Of a stretch of 64,000 bases of DNA, positions 44,979-54,460 are shown piece after piece. Origin of the DNA: Desulfovibrio aminophilus DSM 12254 (GTDB taxonomy: Bacteria > Desulfobacterota > Desulfovibrionia > Desulfovibrionales > Desulfovibrionaceae); assembly GCF_000422565.1 (NCBI RefSeq), contig NZ_KE383875.1, positions 317,742-381,741 of the forward strand. Direction: 5' to 3'. The notes beneath the pieces were generated by a model. That model saw only the letters and a program-made list of their open reading frames with translations, was not told where the DNA came from and made no database searches. Both the position numbers and the translations under genes were made by a program. Every line of letters begins with the position of its first letter. Position 1 is the stretch's first letter.

Positions 44979-45985
44979 GGCGTGGCCTCCCGCGCGAAGC
45001 GCTCATAGGTGGGTGCGAAGGGGATCAGGCCCCGCTCCAGAAGCGCCGCGGCCATGCGCTGGTAGCCCAGCCGGTCCAGTTTGCCCATGCGGGCCTCGCC
45101 GCCGCCCCGGCGGTTCCCCGCGGGCATGACGATGTCGCGCATGCGCGCCAGCATCCAGCGCTGATGCGCGCGATTGGCCGGAACCCTGGCCTCCCGCATG
45201 CGGGAGAGCATGATTTCCAAGGCCTCCTCGGGATTGTCGAAGGCGTAGCGCCAGCCGCGCAGGGTGGCCGCGACCACGGCCCGGCACATCTCCGGATCCT
45301 CGTCCCAGGTGGTCTGGAGGCAGTAGATGCCGTCCTCCGGATAGTTCAGCTCCAGGTCGGAGAAGGAGAAGACCGTCAACTCCGAAGGGTCCAGCCCGGA
45401 GGCCAGAAGCGTGTGGTATTCGTTGTACCACATGGCCGAGACGGCGGCCACGCCGCCGCGCAGAAAGAGGTTCACGGTGCTTCCCTGGGGCACGAGTTCC
45501 GGGATGACGCCCAGGCGCTGGAACAAAGCCATGGGCTGGAGTTGGAACTCGTTGTCCCAGATGCTCACGCGCCTTCCGCCCAGGTCGCGGGGTGAGACGA
45601 TGCCCGAGTCCTTGCGGGCCACGAGCATGAGCGCCGAACGCTGGACGATCTGGGCCAGATGCACGATGGGCATGCCCTCGGCGCGGCGCTGGACGCCCGT
45701 GGCCAGGAACATGGTGGCGAACTCCACCTCTCCTTCGGCCAGTTCGCGCGACGCCAGGATGTCCGGGCCGCCGGCCCGAATCTTCAGATCCACCCCGGCC
45801 TCGCGGTAGAAGCCCTTGTCCTGGGCCACATAGTAGCCCGCGAACTGGGCCTGGGGCAGCCATTGCAGAAGCAGGACGGCCTGTTTCATGGCCAGGGCGC
45901 AGTTCGGAAGGCACAGCGTCAGGGCCAGCGCCAGAACGGCGACCGGGCCGAGAAACCTGCGTCCGTGCCTGAAATCGTTCGTCAT
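44975..45985 (-). CDS. NMT1/THI5-like periplasmic binding protein without its own transporter
   Basis: 336 residues; signal peptide ends near residue 32 (NCALA). KQAVLLLQWLPQAQFAGYYVAQDKGFYREAGVDLKI is typical of NMT1-type solute-binding proteins (thiamine-pyrimidine, sulfonate, nitrate). Later ELNYPEDGIYCLQTTWDEDPE matches the family's second lobe. No permease or ATPase gene is adjacent; the following gene, overlapping by four bases, is a Cache-domain phosphatase. It is therefore probably a sensor partner rather than a transporter subunit. Ribosome site is weak. Confidence 0.87.
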   Translation of the reverse strand: MTNDFRHGRRFLGPVAVLALALTLCLPNCALAMKQAVLLLQWLPQAQFAGYYVAQDKGFYREAGVDLKIRAGGPDILASRELAEGEVEFATMFLATGVQRRAEGMPIVHLAQIVQRSALMLVARKDSGIVSPRDLGGRRVSIWDNEFQLQPMALFQRLGVIPELVPQGSTVNLFLRGGVAAVSAMWYNEYHTLLASGLDPSELTVFSFSDLELNYPEDGIYCLQTTWDEDPEMCRAVVAATLRGWRYAFDNPEEALEIMLSRMREARVPANRAHQRWMLARMRDIVMPAGNRRGGGEARMGKLDRLGYQRMAAALLERGLIPFAPTYERFAREATP

Positions 45986-46056
45986 CGTATCCGTCTTCGT
46001 ACACGCAAGGGGCGTACGCTGTCCACCGCCTCCGCGCGACGAAATGACGCCGGATG

Positions 46057-49000
46057 TCAGCGCCCCTGGGGCTCGGCGCAGGGACTCGCGACAAGCCCGG
46101 CCCCGTTCACGGTGCCGGCGGTCCCCTGCGGAGCGCTGCCCAGGGCCAGCTCCTGGAGTTCCTCCAGGTACTTGCGGGAATAGTCGAGATAAAAGGCCAG
46201 GGCCTTGGAGAAATCCTTGCCCACCAGCCCGTCAAGGAAAAGCTGGCTGATCTCCTTGGCCTCCAGCAGCACGTATTGGGAGAGGATGAAGACCTTGCGT
46301 TCCTCCTGGGTCATCTCCCGCAGGCAGCGCTTGAGCACGCTCTTGGCCCGGGGCTGGTACCACCAGAAATACAGAAGATCGAGGGCGTTGACCGCCACGA
46401 TCTTGTCGAAGTCCCGGCCCTCGGAGGCGATGGTCGAGAGGAACTCCCGGGGCGACTCCAGCATCCGCAGCACGTCCTGGCGCGGGAAAAGCATCTCCAG
46501 CCGCGCGTATACCTTGAAGATCTGCTCGATCTTGCCGGTGTAATCCCAACGCCGCATGCGCATGTTCTGGCCCCGGTCCGCCAGCCCCTCGATGACGGCC
46601 GCCACGGTGTCCGAGGCCAGCTTGGAGATGATCGCCGCCCACTGCTGGAGGATGGCGTTGACGCCGACGACTCCGACCCAGCCCAGGACCACGCCGAGCA
46701 CGTCGTTGAGGGCCAGGGCCACGGGAATGGAAAGCACCGAACGGAAGAGGTTGGCCACAGCCGCCGCCCGGGGCAGCCCGCGGAACAGGTTGTGGCTCAT
46801 GAGGTACAGGCCGTTGGCCAGGGCCATGAACGCATACAGCCCCAGGGGACTCGTCGTGGTGTTGATGGACAGGCCCCGGTCCAGGATCACGGTCTTCACC
46901 AGCCAGTCCAGCAGGGGCACGGAGAAGCCGGTGTAGAGCAGCGAGTCGGCCACCCGCTCCCAGCTCACGTAGTCCCGCCAGCGCAGCAGCGGGGAACGGC
47001 GGAATCCGCCCGAACCGAGCACGGACTGGATGACGTTGCGCACACCGGTGATGGCGAACCAGATGAAGGCCCCGCCGTAGGCCAGCAGCCACCAGTCCTT
47101 GCTGAGAAGGAAGGTCAGGCAGGCGGGCACGAAGCCGAGCAGGATCTTGAGCGAGTTCTTGAGCCAGCTGTTCAGGTAGCGCAACGGGATGGCTCGATGG
47201 GATTCCCGCGGCTCACACGGGCTGTAGGCCTTGGGCGGATCCTTCTGCACCCCGCCCAGGGTGTAGATGTTGCTCTCCTCCGGCCGGGAGGCCGCGTAGT
47301 CCTGGACCACCCAGTCGCGCGCCACGCGGGTGAAGAGCCGTCGGCCGCCGGGCAGGCGGCCGAGCAGCCCGAGACCGCGCCGGGTGAAGCCGCCGCCCTC
47401 CCTGGGGCGGAAGGTCTCGCGCAGGAAGGCCTTGGCCCGCACGGGAATGCGCCGCCGCGTGGACTGAATGGAGTCCAGGGCCTTCTGGCCCCGTACCGGC
47501 AGGGTCTCGCGGATCACGTAGCCCATGCCGTGCAGCCGGTGGGACTGGCCCGTGGAGTCCGTGCCCACCCGCGACTTGAGCGGGGTATACTTGTAGTAGG
47601 ACTGGAAGCCGGGGATGTCGCAGAGGATGCGCTCCAGGACGCGCACGCGCTCGGCGGCGTCCGCGGCGGCGGAGGTCTCGGTCTTGGCGATGACGCCCTG
47701 GATGAAACGCTTCAGGCGCACCACGTTCTGGGAGTTGATGGCCGCCTGGAGCTCCAGGATGCGCTCGTTGTCCACGGCCTTGCCCAGGGCGCAGTCCTTG
47801 AGGTTGAAGACCTCCAGGTGGGTCACGCGGCCCTGGCAGCCGTAGAGGATTTCCAGCACATCCTCGGCCCGCAGCCGGGACAGGCTGAGCACGATGCGGA
47901 AACCGGCGTGCAGCTGGGTCAGGCCCTCGGCCAGTTCGGCCGGCCCCAGGGTCAGGAGCCAGGGCACGTCCGGGCCGTCGTCCGGCACGTTGGGGTCGGG
48001 CAGGTCCGGGTTGCGGCCGGGCTCCAGGTAGGTCTCGATGAGCGACTCCGGGGTCAGCTCGTTCATGTCCCGCACGAGATCGTCGAGCCCTCGGCGCTCC
48101 TCGCTGTCCGGGAGGGCGCAGTAGGCCGAGAGACGCTGGGCCCGCTCGGCCAGAAGCGGCGTCAGGGCGTCGTGAATGAACTTGCCCAGGTGCAGGAGCG
48201 AGGCTTGGCCCGTGCCGATGGAGGCCAGGAAGTCGTCCTTCTCCAGGGGGTCGAGCTGAATGCCGAAGCGCTCGTTGAGGGCCAGCCGGTGGCTCGAGTT
48301 GAAGGACTCGAAGACACGCATGACGTAGCGCTGGTGGTACTGGGAGACCTTCTGGCCCTCGGCCATGAAGGCGGCCACCTGGGGGTCGGCCAGGAAGCGC
48401 AGATACTCCTGGGTGTCGGTGTTCTCGCGCGAGGCCAGGATGAGCTTCAGGTAGCGGCCCCGGAAACGCGGCGAGAACTCGATGCCGATGCGCACGTTCA
48501 TGCCCATGATGGCGGCCGCCTCGAGCAGTTCCTCGGCCACCTCCTTGGTCACGTAGTTGTAGTAGATGACCGTGAGCCGGCGGATGCCCTTGATCCAGGC
48601 GTCCATGATGAGGTGCGTGGCGGACTTGCGCCCCTTGGTGTTGGCGTCGTGCACGTGGTCGTCGAAGGCGACCTGGTTCCACTCCTCGGGCATCTCGATG
48701 AGGTGGTACTTGCGCAGCTGGGCGTGGATCACGCGGGGCTTGCCCGTGGCCGCGGAACGGAAGTCGCGGGCCAGCTTGAGCTGGGCCACGTGGTCGCCCC
48801 GGCCGCGCACCAGTTCCTTCATGATCTGCAGGAGCACCCGGGCGGTGTTGCGCCGCAGACTGCTGGTGGCCGTGGTCAGAACCTCGTCGCGCAGGGTCCG
48901 CAGGGCGTCCAGGCGATCCTCGGTGCGCCCCGTCTCCAGGGAGCCGAGCAGGTGCACGACCGCGTAGGCCACGCGCAGGCCCTTGGTGGCGGCCATCTCC

Positions 49001-49206
49001 TTGATGCCGTGGGGATGGAGGTAGGAGGACAGGAGCTTCTTGAGGCTCGGGTAATCCTTGCGGCTCAACACGTCGTTGACGATGTTGAGCAGGTCGAAGT
49101 CCCGCGTGTCGAAGTACCCGCGAGGAAGCTTGCGGAACTGCCCCGAGTCCATGCGCGAAAGCCTTCCCTTCTTCCGGCCGGAAAACCGCGACGGACCCGC
49201 CTCCAT
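46057..49206 (-). CDS. Large membrane-associated protein of unknown function
   Basis: 1,049 residues if the ATG at 49206 is used; an ATG at 49152 (after GGGAAGG) is equally likely. Residues 1-650 are soluble and mostly helical; a segment near 230-260 (MGMNVRIGIEFSPRFRGRYLKLILA) has strand-like character reminiscent of PHP or PLD folds but lacks obvious metal ligands. From about 700 to 880 there are five to six hydrophobic segments (SLKILLGFVPACLTFLLS, WWLLAYGGAFIWFAI, VLGVVLGWVGVVGVN). The rest is a soluble helical tail. No recognised domain. Single gene between a signalling operon and an efflux operon. Confidence 0.8.
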   Translation of the reverse strand: MEAGPSRFSGRKKGRLSRMDSGQFRKLPRGYFDTRDFDLLNIVNDVLSRKDYPSLKKLLSSYLHPHGIKEMAATKGLRVAYAVVHLLGSLETGRTEDRLDALRTLRDEVLTTATSSLRRNTARVLLQIMKELVRGRGDHVAQLKLARDFRSAATGKPRVIHAQLRKYHLIEMPEEWNQVAFDDHVHDANTKGRKSATHLIMDAWIKGIRRLTVIYYNYVTKEVAEELLEAAAIMGMNVRIGIEFSPRFRGRYLKLILASRENTDTQEYLRFLADPQVAAFMAEGQKVSQYHQRYVMRVFESFNSSHRLALNERFGIQLDPLEKDDFLASIGTGQASLLHLGKFIHDALTPLLAERAQRLSAYCALPDSEERRGLDDLVRDMNELTPESLIETYLEPGRNPDLPDPNVPDDGPDVPWLLTLGPAELAEGLTQLHAGFRIVLSLSRLRAEDVLEILYGCQGRVTHLEVFNLKDCALGKAVDNERILELQAAINSQNVVRLKRFIQGVIAKTETSAAADAAERVRVLERILCDIPGFQSYYKYTPLKSRVGTDSTGQSHRLHGMGYVIRETLPVRGQKALDSIQSTRRRIPVRAKAFLRETFRPREGGGFTRRGLGLLGRLPGGRRLFTRVARDWVVQDYAASRPEESNIYTLGGVQKDPPKAYSPCEPRESHRAIPLRYLNSWLKNSLKILLGFVPACLTFLLSKDWWLLAYGGAFIWFAITGVRNVIQSVLGSGGFRRSPLLRWRDYVSWERVADSLLYTGFSVPLLDWLVKTVILDRGLSINTTTSPLGLYAFMALANGLYLMSHNLFRGLPRAAAVANLFRSVLSIPVALALNDVLGVVLGWVGVVGVNAILQQWAAIISKLASDTVAAVIEGLADRGQNMRMRRWDYTGKIEQIFKVYARLEMLFPRQDVLRMLESPREFLSTIASEGRDFDKIVAVNALDLLYFWWYQPRAKSVLKRCLREMTQEERKVFILSQYVLLEAKEISQLFLDGLVGKDFSKALAFYLDYSRKYLEELQELALGSAPQGTAGTVNGAGLVASPCAEPQGR

Positions 49207-49326
49207 CGCGACGCCCCCCGAAGACGAAATCTAACGCCACGACAACGCAGCGTTCTTTTTTTCACAACCTCGACATCTTTTGCCCCGCTGTCAAGCTGAA
49301 AAGCGCATCCTCCCGGCATCTCGCCG

Positions 49327-49373
49327 GAAAAAAGGCCCTTTCAGCCCGAGGCCGAGTTTTCTACTCGGCCTCG
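49327..49373 (-). terminator. Likely terminator of the RND efflux operon
   Basis: On the minus strand CGAGGCCGAG (49373-49364) pairs with CTCGGCCTCG (49356-49347), overlapping the stop codon of the RND gene. A T run lies about 14 bases beyond the stem, so termination may be imperfect. Confidence 0.55.
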
Positions 49374-52300
49374 CCGGCCCCGCGGGCCCGGCCGAAGGCC
49401 CGGTCCAGCAGCCGTTGCAGCTTGTCCAGGTAGATGTAGTACACCGGGGTCAGGTAGAGGGTCAAAAGCTGGGAGACCAGCAGGCCGCCGACCACGGCCA
49501 GGCCCAGGGGACGCCGGGACTCGGCTCCGGCGCCGAAGCCGATGGCGATGGGCAGGGTGCCCATGAGCGCGGCCATGGTGGTCATCATGATCGGCCGGAA
49601 GCGCACCAGCGCGCCGTCGAAGATGGACTGTTCGGCGGTCTTGCCCTCCTTGCGCTCGGCCTCCACCGCGAAGTCGATCATCATGATCGCGTTCTTCTTC
49701 ACGATGCCGATGAGCATGATGATGCCCACGAAACCGTAGATGTCCAAGTCCAGACGGAAGAGCAGCAGGGTCAGCAGCGCGCCCACGCCCGCCGCCGGCA
49801 GGCCGGAGAGGATGGTCAGGGGGTGGATGAAGCTCTCGTAGAGCACGCCGAGCACGATGTAGATGACCACGATGGAAAGGATGACCAGGGCCAGAAGGCC
49901 CTTGAACGAGGACTGGAAGGCCTGGGCCGTGCCCTGGAAGCTGGTGGAGAAGGTGCCCGGCAGCATCTCCGAGGCCAGGCCCTGGACCCGGGGCATGGCG
50001 TCGCCCAGCGACAGGCCCGGAGCCAGGTTGAAGGACACGGTCACGGAAGGCATCTGGCCGGTGTGGTTGATGGACTGCGGCCCGACCCCCACGCCCACCT
50101 TGGTCAGGGTGTCCAGGGGGGCCAACGTGCCGCTCTTGGTGCGGATGTAGAGCATGGACAGGGCCCCCGGGTCGGCCTGGTAGCGCGGCAGGAGCTCCAT
50201 CTGCACCGGGTAGTCGTTGGTGCTGGCGTAGATGGTCGAGATCTCCCGCGTGCTGAAGGCCGAGGCCAGGGCGTCCTCGATCTGGAAGGCCGTGACGCCC
50301 AGCGCCGCCGCCCGGTCGCGGTCGATGTCCAGGACGACCTCGGGGTTGGAGATCTCCAGGTCGCTGCTCACGTCCTGCAGGCCGGGAAGTTCATGCATGC
50401 GGGCCTCGAAGGCCGTCGCGTACTGGTAGAGCTCCTCGGTGTCCGGATTTTGGAGCGTGAACTGGTAGAGAGCGCGGGCGCTCCGCCCGCCCACGTTGAT
50501 GGTCGGGGGCACCACGAGCATGACCCGCAGGCCGGAAATCGAGGACAGCTTGGCGCGCATGGACTGCACGAACTGCTGGGCCGAAAGGGGCCGCTCCTTG
50601 CGCGGCTTGAGCTGGATGAACACGCGGCCGCTGTTGCTCGAGGGGTTGGGACCGCCCGCGCCCACCAGGGTGGTGAATTTGCCGACGTTGGGGTCGGCCA
50701 GGAGTATCTCGTTGACGCGCTTGTGCCGGGCCACCATCTCCTCGAAGGGGACGCCCTGTTCGGCCATGGTCGTGCCGGAGACTTGGCCGGTGTCCTCGGA
50801 AGGAAGGAATCCCTTGGGCGTGATGGAGAAGAGCCAGCCGGTGAGGACCAGCAGGCCGAAGGAGGCGTAGAGGGTCAGGCGGCGGTGGCGCAGGACGAGG
50901 CGCAGGGTCCGCTCGTAGGCCGCCAGCGACCGATCGAAGAAGGATTCGGCGAAGTCGTGGAACCGCCCCTTGGGCTTCTCGGCCTGGCCCGGCTGGTGGG
51001 CCTTGAGGCCCAGGGAGCAGAGCATGGGCGTGAGACTCAGGGAAACGAAGCCGGAAATGAGGATCGCGGCCATGATGGTCACGGAGAACTCGTGGAACAG
51101 ACGGCCGACCACCCCGCCCATGAAGAACACGGGAATGAACACGGCGGCCAGGGAGACGGTCATGGACAGAATGGTGAAGCTGATCTCCTTGGAGCCGTCG
51201 ATGGACGCGCGCAGGGGACTCTTGCCCATCTCCATGTGGCGGACGATGTTCTCGAGCATGACGATGGCGTCGTCCACCACGAAGCCCACGGAGAGCGTCA
51301 GGGACATGAGCGAAATGTTGTTCAGCGAGAAGCCCATGACGTGCATGACCGCGAAGGTGCCCACGATGGACATGGGCAGGGCCAGGGAGGGGATGATCGT
51401 GGCCCGCAAGTTGCGGAGGAAGAGGAAGATGACCAGGATCACCAGGCAGACCGTGAGCGTCAGGGTGAACTTCACGTCCGACACGGACTCGCGGATGGAC
51501 TCGGAGCGGTCGTAGAGCACGTCGATCTTCACCGACTCGGGCACCTGGGCCCGGATCTTGGGCATGAGTTCCTTGACGGCGTCCACCAGGGCCACCGTGT
51601 TCGTGCCGGGCTGGCGCTGCACGGCCAGGACGAAGGCCGGCACCCCGTTGAACCAGTTGCCGCGCTTGGAGCTTTCCACGCTGTCCGAGACCAGGGCCAC
51701 ATCCTGGAGCCGCACGGGGGAGCCGTTGCGGTAGGCCACGATGAGCGGACGGTAGCCGTCGGCCTTGAGGATCTGGCCCTCGGAGCGCACGGTGTAGGCC
51801 CGGTCGGCGCCTTCCATGACGCCCGTGGGCAGATTCACGTTGGCCTTGGACACGGCGTCGGCCAGTTCGTCGATGCCGATCTGGCGGCTGGCCAGGGCCT
51901 CGGGGTCGACCTGGATGCGCACGGCGTACTTGGCCGAACCGTAGATGTTCACCAAGGCCACGCCGTTGATGGACGAGATGCGCTGGGCCATGAGCGTGTC
52001 GGCGTACTCGTTGAGCTGCCACAGCGGCATGGTGTCCGAGGACACGGCCAGGTAGTAGATCGGCTGGTCCGAGGGGTTGACCTTGCGCATGAAGGGCGGC
52101 GTGGTCATGTTTTCGGGCAGCTTGCGGGTGGCCACGGAAATGGCCGACTGCACGTCCAGGGCCGCGCCGTCCAGCTCGCGCTCCAGGTTGAACTGGAGGG
52201 TGATCTTGGTGGTGCCGAGCGTGTTGGTGGAGCTCATGGAGTCCAGGCCCGCGATGGTCGAGAACTCGCGCTCCAGGGGCGCGGCCACCGAGGAGGCCAT

Positions 52301-52474
52301 GGTCTCGGGCGAAGCCCCGGAGAGCTGGGCCGTGACCTGGATGGTGGGGAAGTCCACGTTGGGCAGGTCCGACACCGGCAGGGAACGGTAGGCCATGGTC
52401 CCGAAAATGAGAATGCCGAACATGACCAGGATGGTCATGACCGGCCGTTCGATGAACAGCCGGGAGAGGTTCAC
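49361..52474 (-). CDS. RND multidrug efflux permease (HAE1 family)
   Basis: 1,037 residues, the AcrB/MdtB length, with twelve predicted membrane segments and two large periplasmic loops. N-terminus NLSRLFIERPVMTILVMFGI; proton-relay aspartates in the fourth membrane segment (SVGFVVDDAIVMLENIVRH); second-half LIGIVKKNAIMMIDFA. Begins at a GTG in a GTGA overlap with the adaptor gene. Exports lipophilic compounds with the adaptor and an outer-membrane channel encoded elsewhere; no TolC-type gene is in the window. Confidence 0.96.
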   Translation of the reverse strand: MNLSRLFIERPVMTILVMFGILIFGTMAYRSLPVSDLPNVDFPTIQVTAQLSGASPETMASSVAAPLEREFSTIAGLDSMSSTNTLGTTKITLQFNLERELDGAALDVQSAISVATRKLPENMTTPPFMRKVNPSDQPIYYLAVSSDTMPLWQLNEYADTLMAQRISSINGVALVNIYGSAKYAVRIQVDPEALASRQIGIDELADAVSKANVNLPTGVMEGADRAYTVRSEGQILKADGYRPLIVAYRNGSPVRLQDVALVSDSVESSKRGNWFNGVPAFVLAVQRQPGTNTVALVDAVKELMPKIRAQVPESVKIDVLYDRSESIRESVSDVKFTLTLTVCLVILVIFLFLRNLRATIIPSLALPMSIVGTFAVMHVMGFSLNNISLMSLTLSVGFVVDDAIVMLENIVRHMEMGKSPLRASIDGSKEISFTILSMTVSLAAVFIPVFFMGGVVGRLFHEFSVTIMAAILISGFVSLSLTPMLCSLGLKAHQPGQAEKPKGRFHDFAESFFDRSLAAYERTLRLVLRHRRLTLYASFGLLVLTGWLFSITPKGFLPSEDTGQVSGTTMAEQGVPFEEMVARHKRVNEILLADPNVGKFTTLVGAGGPNPSSNSGRVFIQLKPRKERPLSAQQFVQSMRAKLSSISGLRVMLVVPPTINVGGRSARALYQFTLQNPDTEELYQYATAFEARMHELPGLQDVSSDLEISNPEVVLDIDRDRAAALGVTAFQIEDALASAFSTREISTIYASTNDYPVQMELLPRYQADPGALSMLYIRTKSGTLAPLDTLTKVGVGVGPQSINHTGQMPSVTVSFNLAPGLSLGDAMPRVQGLASEMLPGTFSTSFQGTAQAFQSSFKGLLALVILSIVVIYIVLGVLYESFIHPLTILSGLPAAGVGALLTLLLFRLDLDIYGFVGIIMLIGIVKKNAIMMIDFAVEAERKEGKTAEQSIFDGALVRFRPIMMTTMAALMGTLPIAIGFGAGAESRRPLGLAVVGGLLVSQLLTLYLTPVYYIYLDKLQRLLDRAFGRARGAGEAE

Positions 52475-53643
52475 GGCTTCGCCCCTTCGGCCCCGGCCGG
52501 GGCCGCGGCGCCCTTGGCGGCCTGCACCGGGGCTCCGGGCACCAGACGGATCTGGCCCTCGGTGACCACGGTTTCCCCGCCCTCCAGCCCGGAGTCGATG
52601 ATCGTCAGCCCGTCCATGATGGTCCCGACCTTCACCGGGCGCAACTCCGCCGCGTTCTGGGCCGTCACCACGTAGACGTACTGTCCCTTGTTCCCGGCCT
52701 GCACGGCCCGCGAGGGCACGACCACCACCCCTTCGCGGGAGGAGAGGCTGAGCGTCACGCGCACGAACTGGCCGGGCCAGAGCAGGATCTTCTCGTTGGA
52801 GAAGACGGCCTTGAGCTTGATGGTGCCGGTGGTCTTGTCCACGGCGTTGTCCAGCGAGGCGAGGGCGCCGCTCTCCAGGAAGGAGCCGTCCGAGGAGGAA
52901 TACGCCTCCACCGGCAGGGTTCCCTCGTGCATGCGCTGGAGGATGGCCGTGACGTGCTGCTCAGGCACGGCGAAGGTCACGTAGATGGGCCGGATCTGGT
53001 TGATCACGGCCAGGTCGCGGTCGTCGTTGGCCTTGATGACGTTGCCCTGGGTGACCAGGATGTGGCCCACGCGGCCGTCGATGGGCGAGGAGATCAGGGT
53101 GTAGGAGAGGTCCAGCTCCCGGCTCTCCAGCTCGGCCTGGTTCAGGCGGATGGTGGCGGCCAGGGACTTGGCGTTGGCCTCGGTCTGCTCGTACTGCTCC
53201 CGGCTGATGACGTTCTTCTCGATGAGCCCGGAATACCGCCGAAGGTCATCGGCGGCTTTCTTGAGCAGCGCCTGGTCGCGCTCCAGCTTGGCCCGGGCCT
53301 CGCGCACGGCGGCCTCGTAGGGCCTGGGATCGATGCGGAAAAGCGGGTCGCCCTGGCGCACGTCCTGGCCGTCGCGCACGAACTGCTCCAGGATCTGGCC
53401 GCCCAGGCGGGTCTTGATGGCCACGGAGGCGTAGGCCTCCACCGACCCCACGGCCTTGAGCTCCACGGGCATCGTGCGCTTCTCGGCCGTGGCCGTGGAC
53501 ACCGGCACGGGTTTCTTGCCCTTCTCCTCCTTGCCGCCGCATCCCGGCAACAGGAGCAGGCTCGAGAGGGTCAGCGGGAGCAGAAGGCGGAAGAGGAGGC
53601 GGGCCGGATGAAGCGGCCTCGTGAGGAGCAAGAGGGTGATCAC
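52471..53643 (-). CDS. RND efflux periplasmic adaptor lipoprotein
   Basis: 390 residues from a GTG at 53643 six bases after GGAGG. The signal peptide ends in the lipobox LLPGC, so the protein is a lipoprotein. Membrane-fusion features: the beta-barrel and lipoyl halves RLGGQILEQFVRDGQDVRQGDPLFRID and SPIDGRVGHILVTQGNVI, a helical hairpin between, and WPGQFVRVTLSL. Joins the RND pump to an outer-membrane channel. The start overlaps the tetR stop in GTGA. Confidence 0.94.
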   Translation of the reverse strand: MITLLLLTRPLHPARLLFRLLLPLTLSSLLLLPGCGGKEEKGKKPVPVSTATAEKRTMPVELKAVGSVEAYASVAIKTRLGGQILEQFVRDGQDVRQGDPLFRIDPRPYEAAVREARAKLERDQALLKKAADDLRRYSGLIEKNVISREQYEQTEANAKSLAATIRLNQAELESRELDLSYTLISSPIDGRVGHILVTQGNVIKANDDRDLAVINQIRPIYVTFAVPEQHVTAILQRMHEGTLPVEAYSSSDGSFLESGALASLDNAVDKTTGTIKLKAVFSNEKILLWPGQFVRVTLSLSSREGVVVVPSRAVQAGNKGQYVYVVTAQNAAELRPVKVGTIMDGLTIIDSGLEGGETVVTEGQIRLVPGAPVQAAKGAAAPAGAEGAKP

Positions 53644-54278
53644 GATCGTCCTCCCGCGCTGTCGGCGCGGCGGTAATTTTCGATGGCCGCCAGGGAGAAG
53701 GCCAGAATGTGGTCCGCCAATTCCTCCAGCCCCTGGCGGTCGAAGCGGAGCGAGGGATCGATGCGACGAACCACCTCGCTGGAACGAAAGAAATGCTGAC
53801 ACTGGGCCGCGACGCTCAGGCCGCAAAAGAGCACCGCGCGATCGTCCAGGCCGGGACCACCCAATTCGCGGACCCTCTCCTGGAGCAGCTTGGACATGGG
53901 ACGGATGGCCCGCTGGACGAGCTGGTCCAGGGCCTCGGTGGGCTCGTACATCTCGCGGGTCAGCAGCATGCCGAACCAGGAGCCCCGACCCGAGCCGTGC
54001 AGACGGAAGACGAAGGAGCGGATGAAGGCCCGCAGGCGCTCCGCGGGCGGAAAGTCGGGGCCGGGATCGGGCGGGTGGTCGCGGATGCTCTCCTCGAAGG
54101 CCGCCTGCAGGACTTCCTCGTAGAGACGCCGCTTGTTCCCGAAGTGATACTTCACCGAGGCCACGTTGGCTTCGGCCCGAGCGCAGATCTCGCGCACGGT
54201 GGCCGCGCGGAATCCCTTGCGCGAGATGATTTCCCCGGCGGCGCGCAGAAGCCGCTGGCGGGTTCCGTCCTGAGTCAT
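53640..54278 (-). CDS. TetR/AcrR family repressor (CerR-like)
   Basis: 212 residues from the ATG at 54278 after GGGGAGGGGG; a longer start at 54347 is arginine-rich and unlikely. N-terminal helix-turn-helix TRQRLLRAAGEIISRKGFRAATVREICARAEANVASVKYHFGNK is typical. The C-terminal part follows the DUF1956/CerR pattern (HGSGRGSWFGMLLTREMYEPTEALDQLV). First gene of the efflux operon, so it probably represses its own transcription and that of the pump until a drug binds. Confidence 0.92.
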   Translation of the reverse strand: MTQDGTRQRLLRAAGEIISRKGFRAATVREICARAEANVASVKYHFGNKRRLYEEVLQAAFEESIRDHPPDPGPDFPPAERLRAFIRSFVFRLHGSGRGSWFGMLLTREMYEPTEALDQLVQRAIRPMSKLLQERVRELGGPGLDDRAVLFCGLSVAAQCQHFFRSSEVVRRIDPSLRFDRQGLEELADHILAFSLAAIENYRRADSAGGRS

Positions 54279-54311
54279 GCCGCACCCCCTCCCCCTCCGA
54301 CGGGCAGGTTG

Positions 54312-54323
54312 AAACAGTTGTTT
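54312..54323. promoter_or_regulatory. Candidate TetR operator
   Basis: AAACA-GT-TGTTT dyad 34 bases upstream of the tetR start codon, in an AT-richer patch where the promoter must lie. A second partial dyad, GAACAGCGGCTGTC, follows at about 54332. Confidence 0.45.
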
Positions 54324-54460
54324 ATGGCGCTGAACAGCGGCTGTCAAAGGATTTCTCGGTGGGACGGCGCAGAAAGCCGACCGCCGGGGAAGCGTTTCAC
54401 AGGCGGAGTTTCCGCCAGGAAACGGCGGCGCGGAGGATCCGCGCCGCCGGGACAGGCGGA

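Noticed and set aside
46054-52675. Two very long plus-strand open frames (about 1,080 and 1,130 residues)
   Set aside because: Antisense to the large orphan gene and the RND pump, both supported by motifs or ribosome sites.
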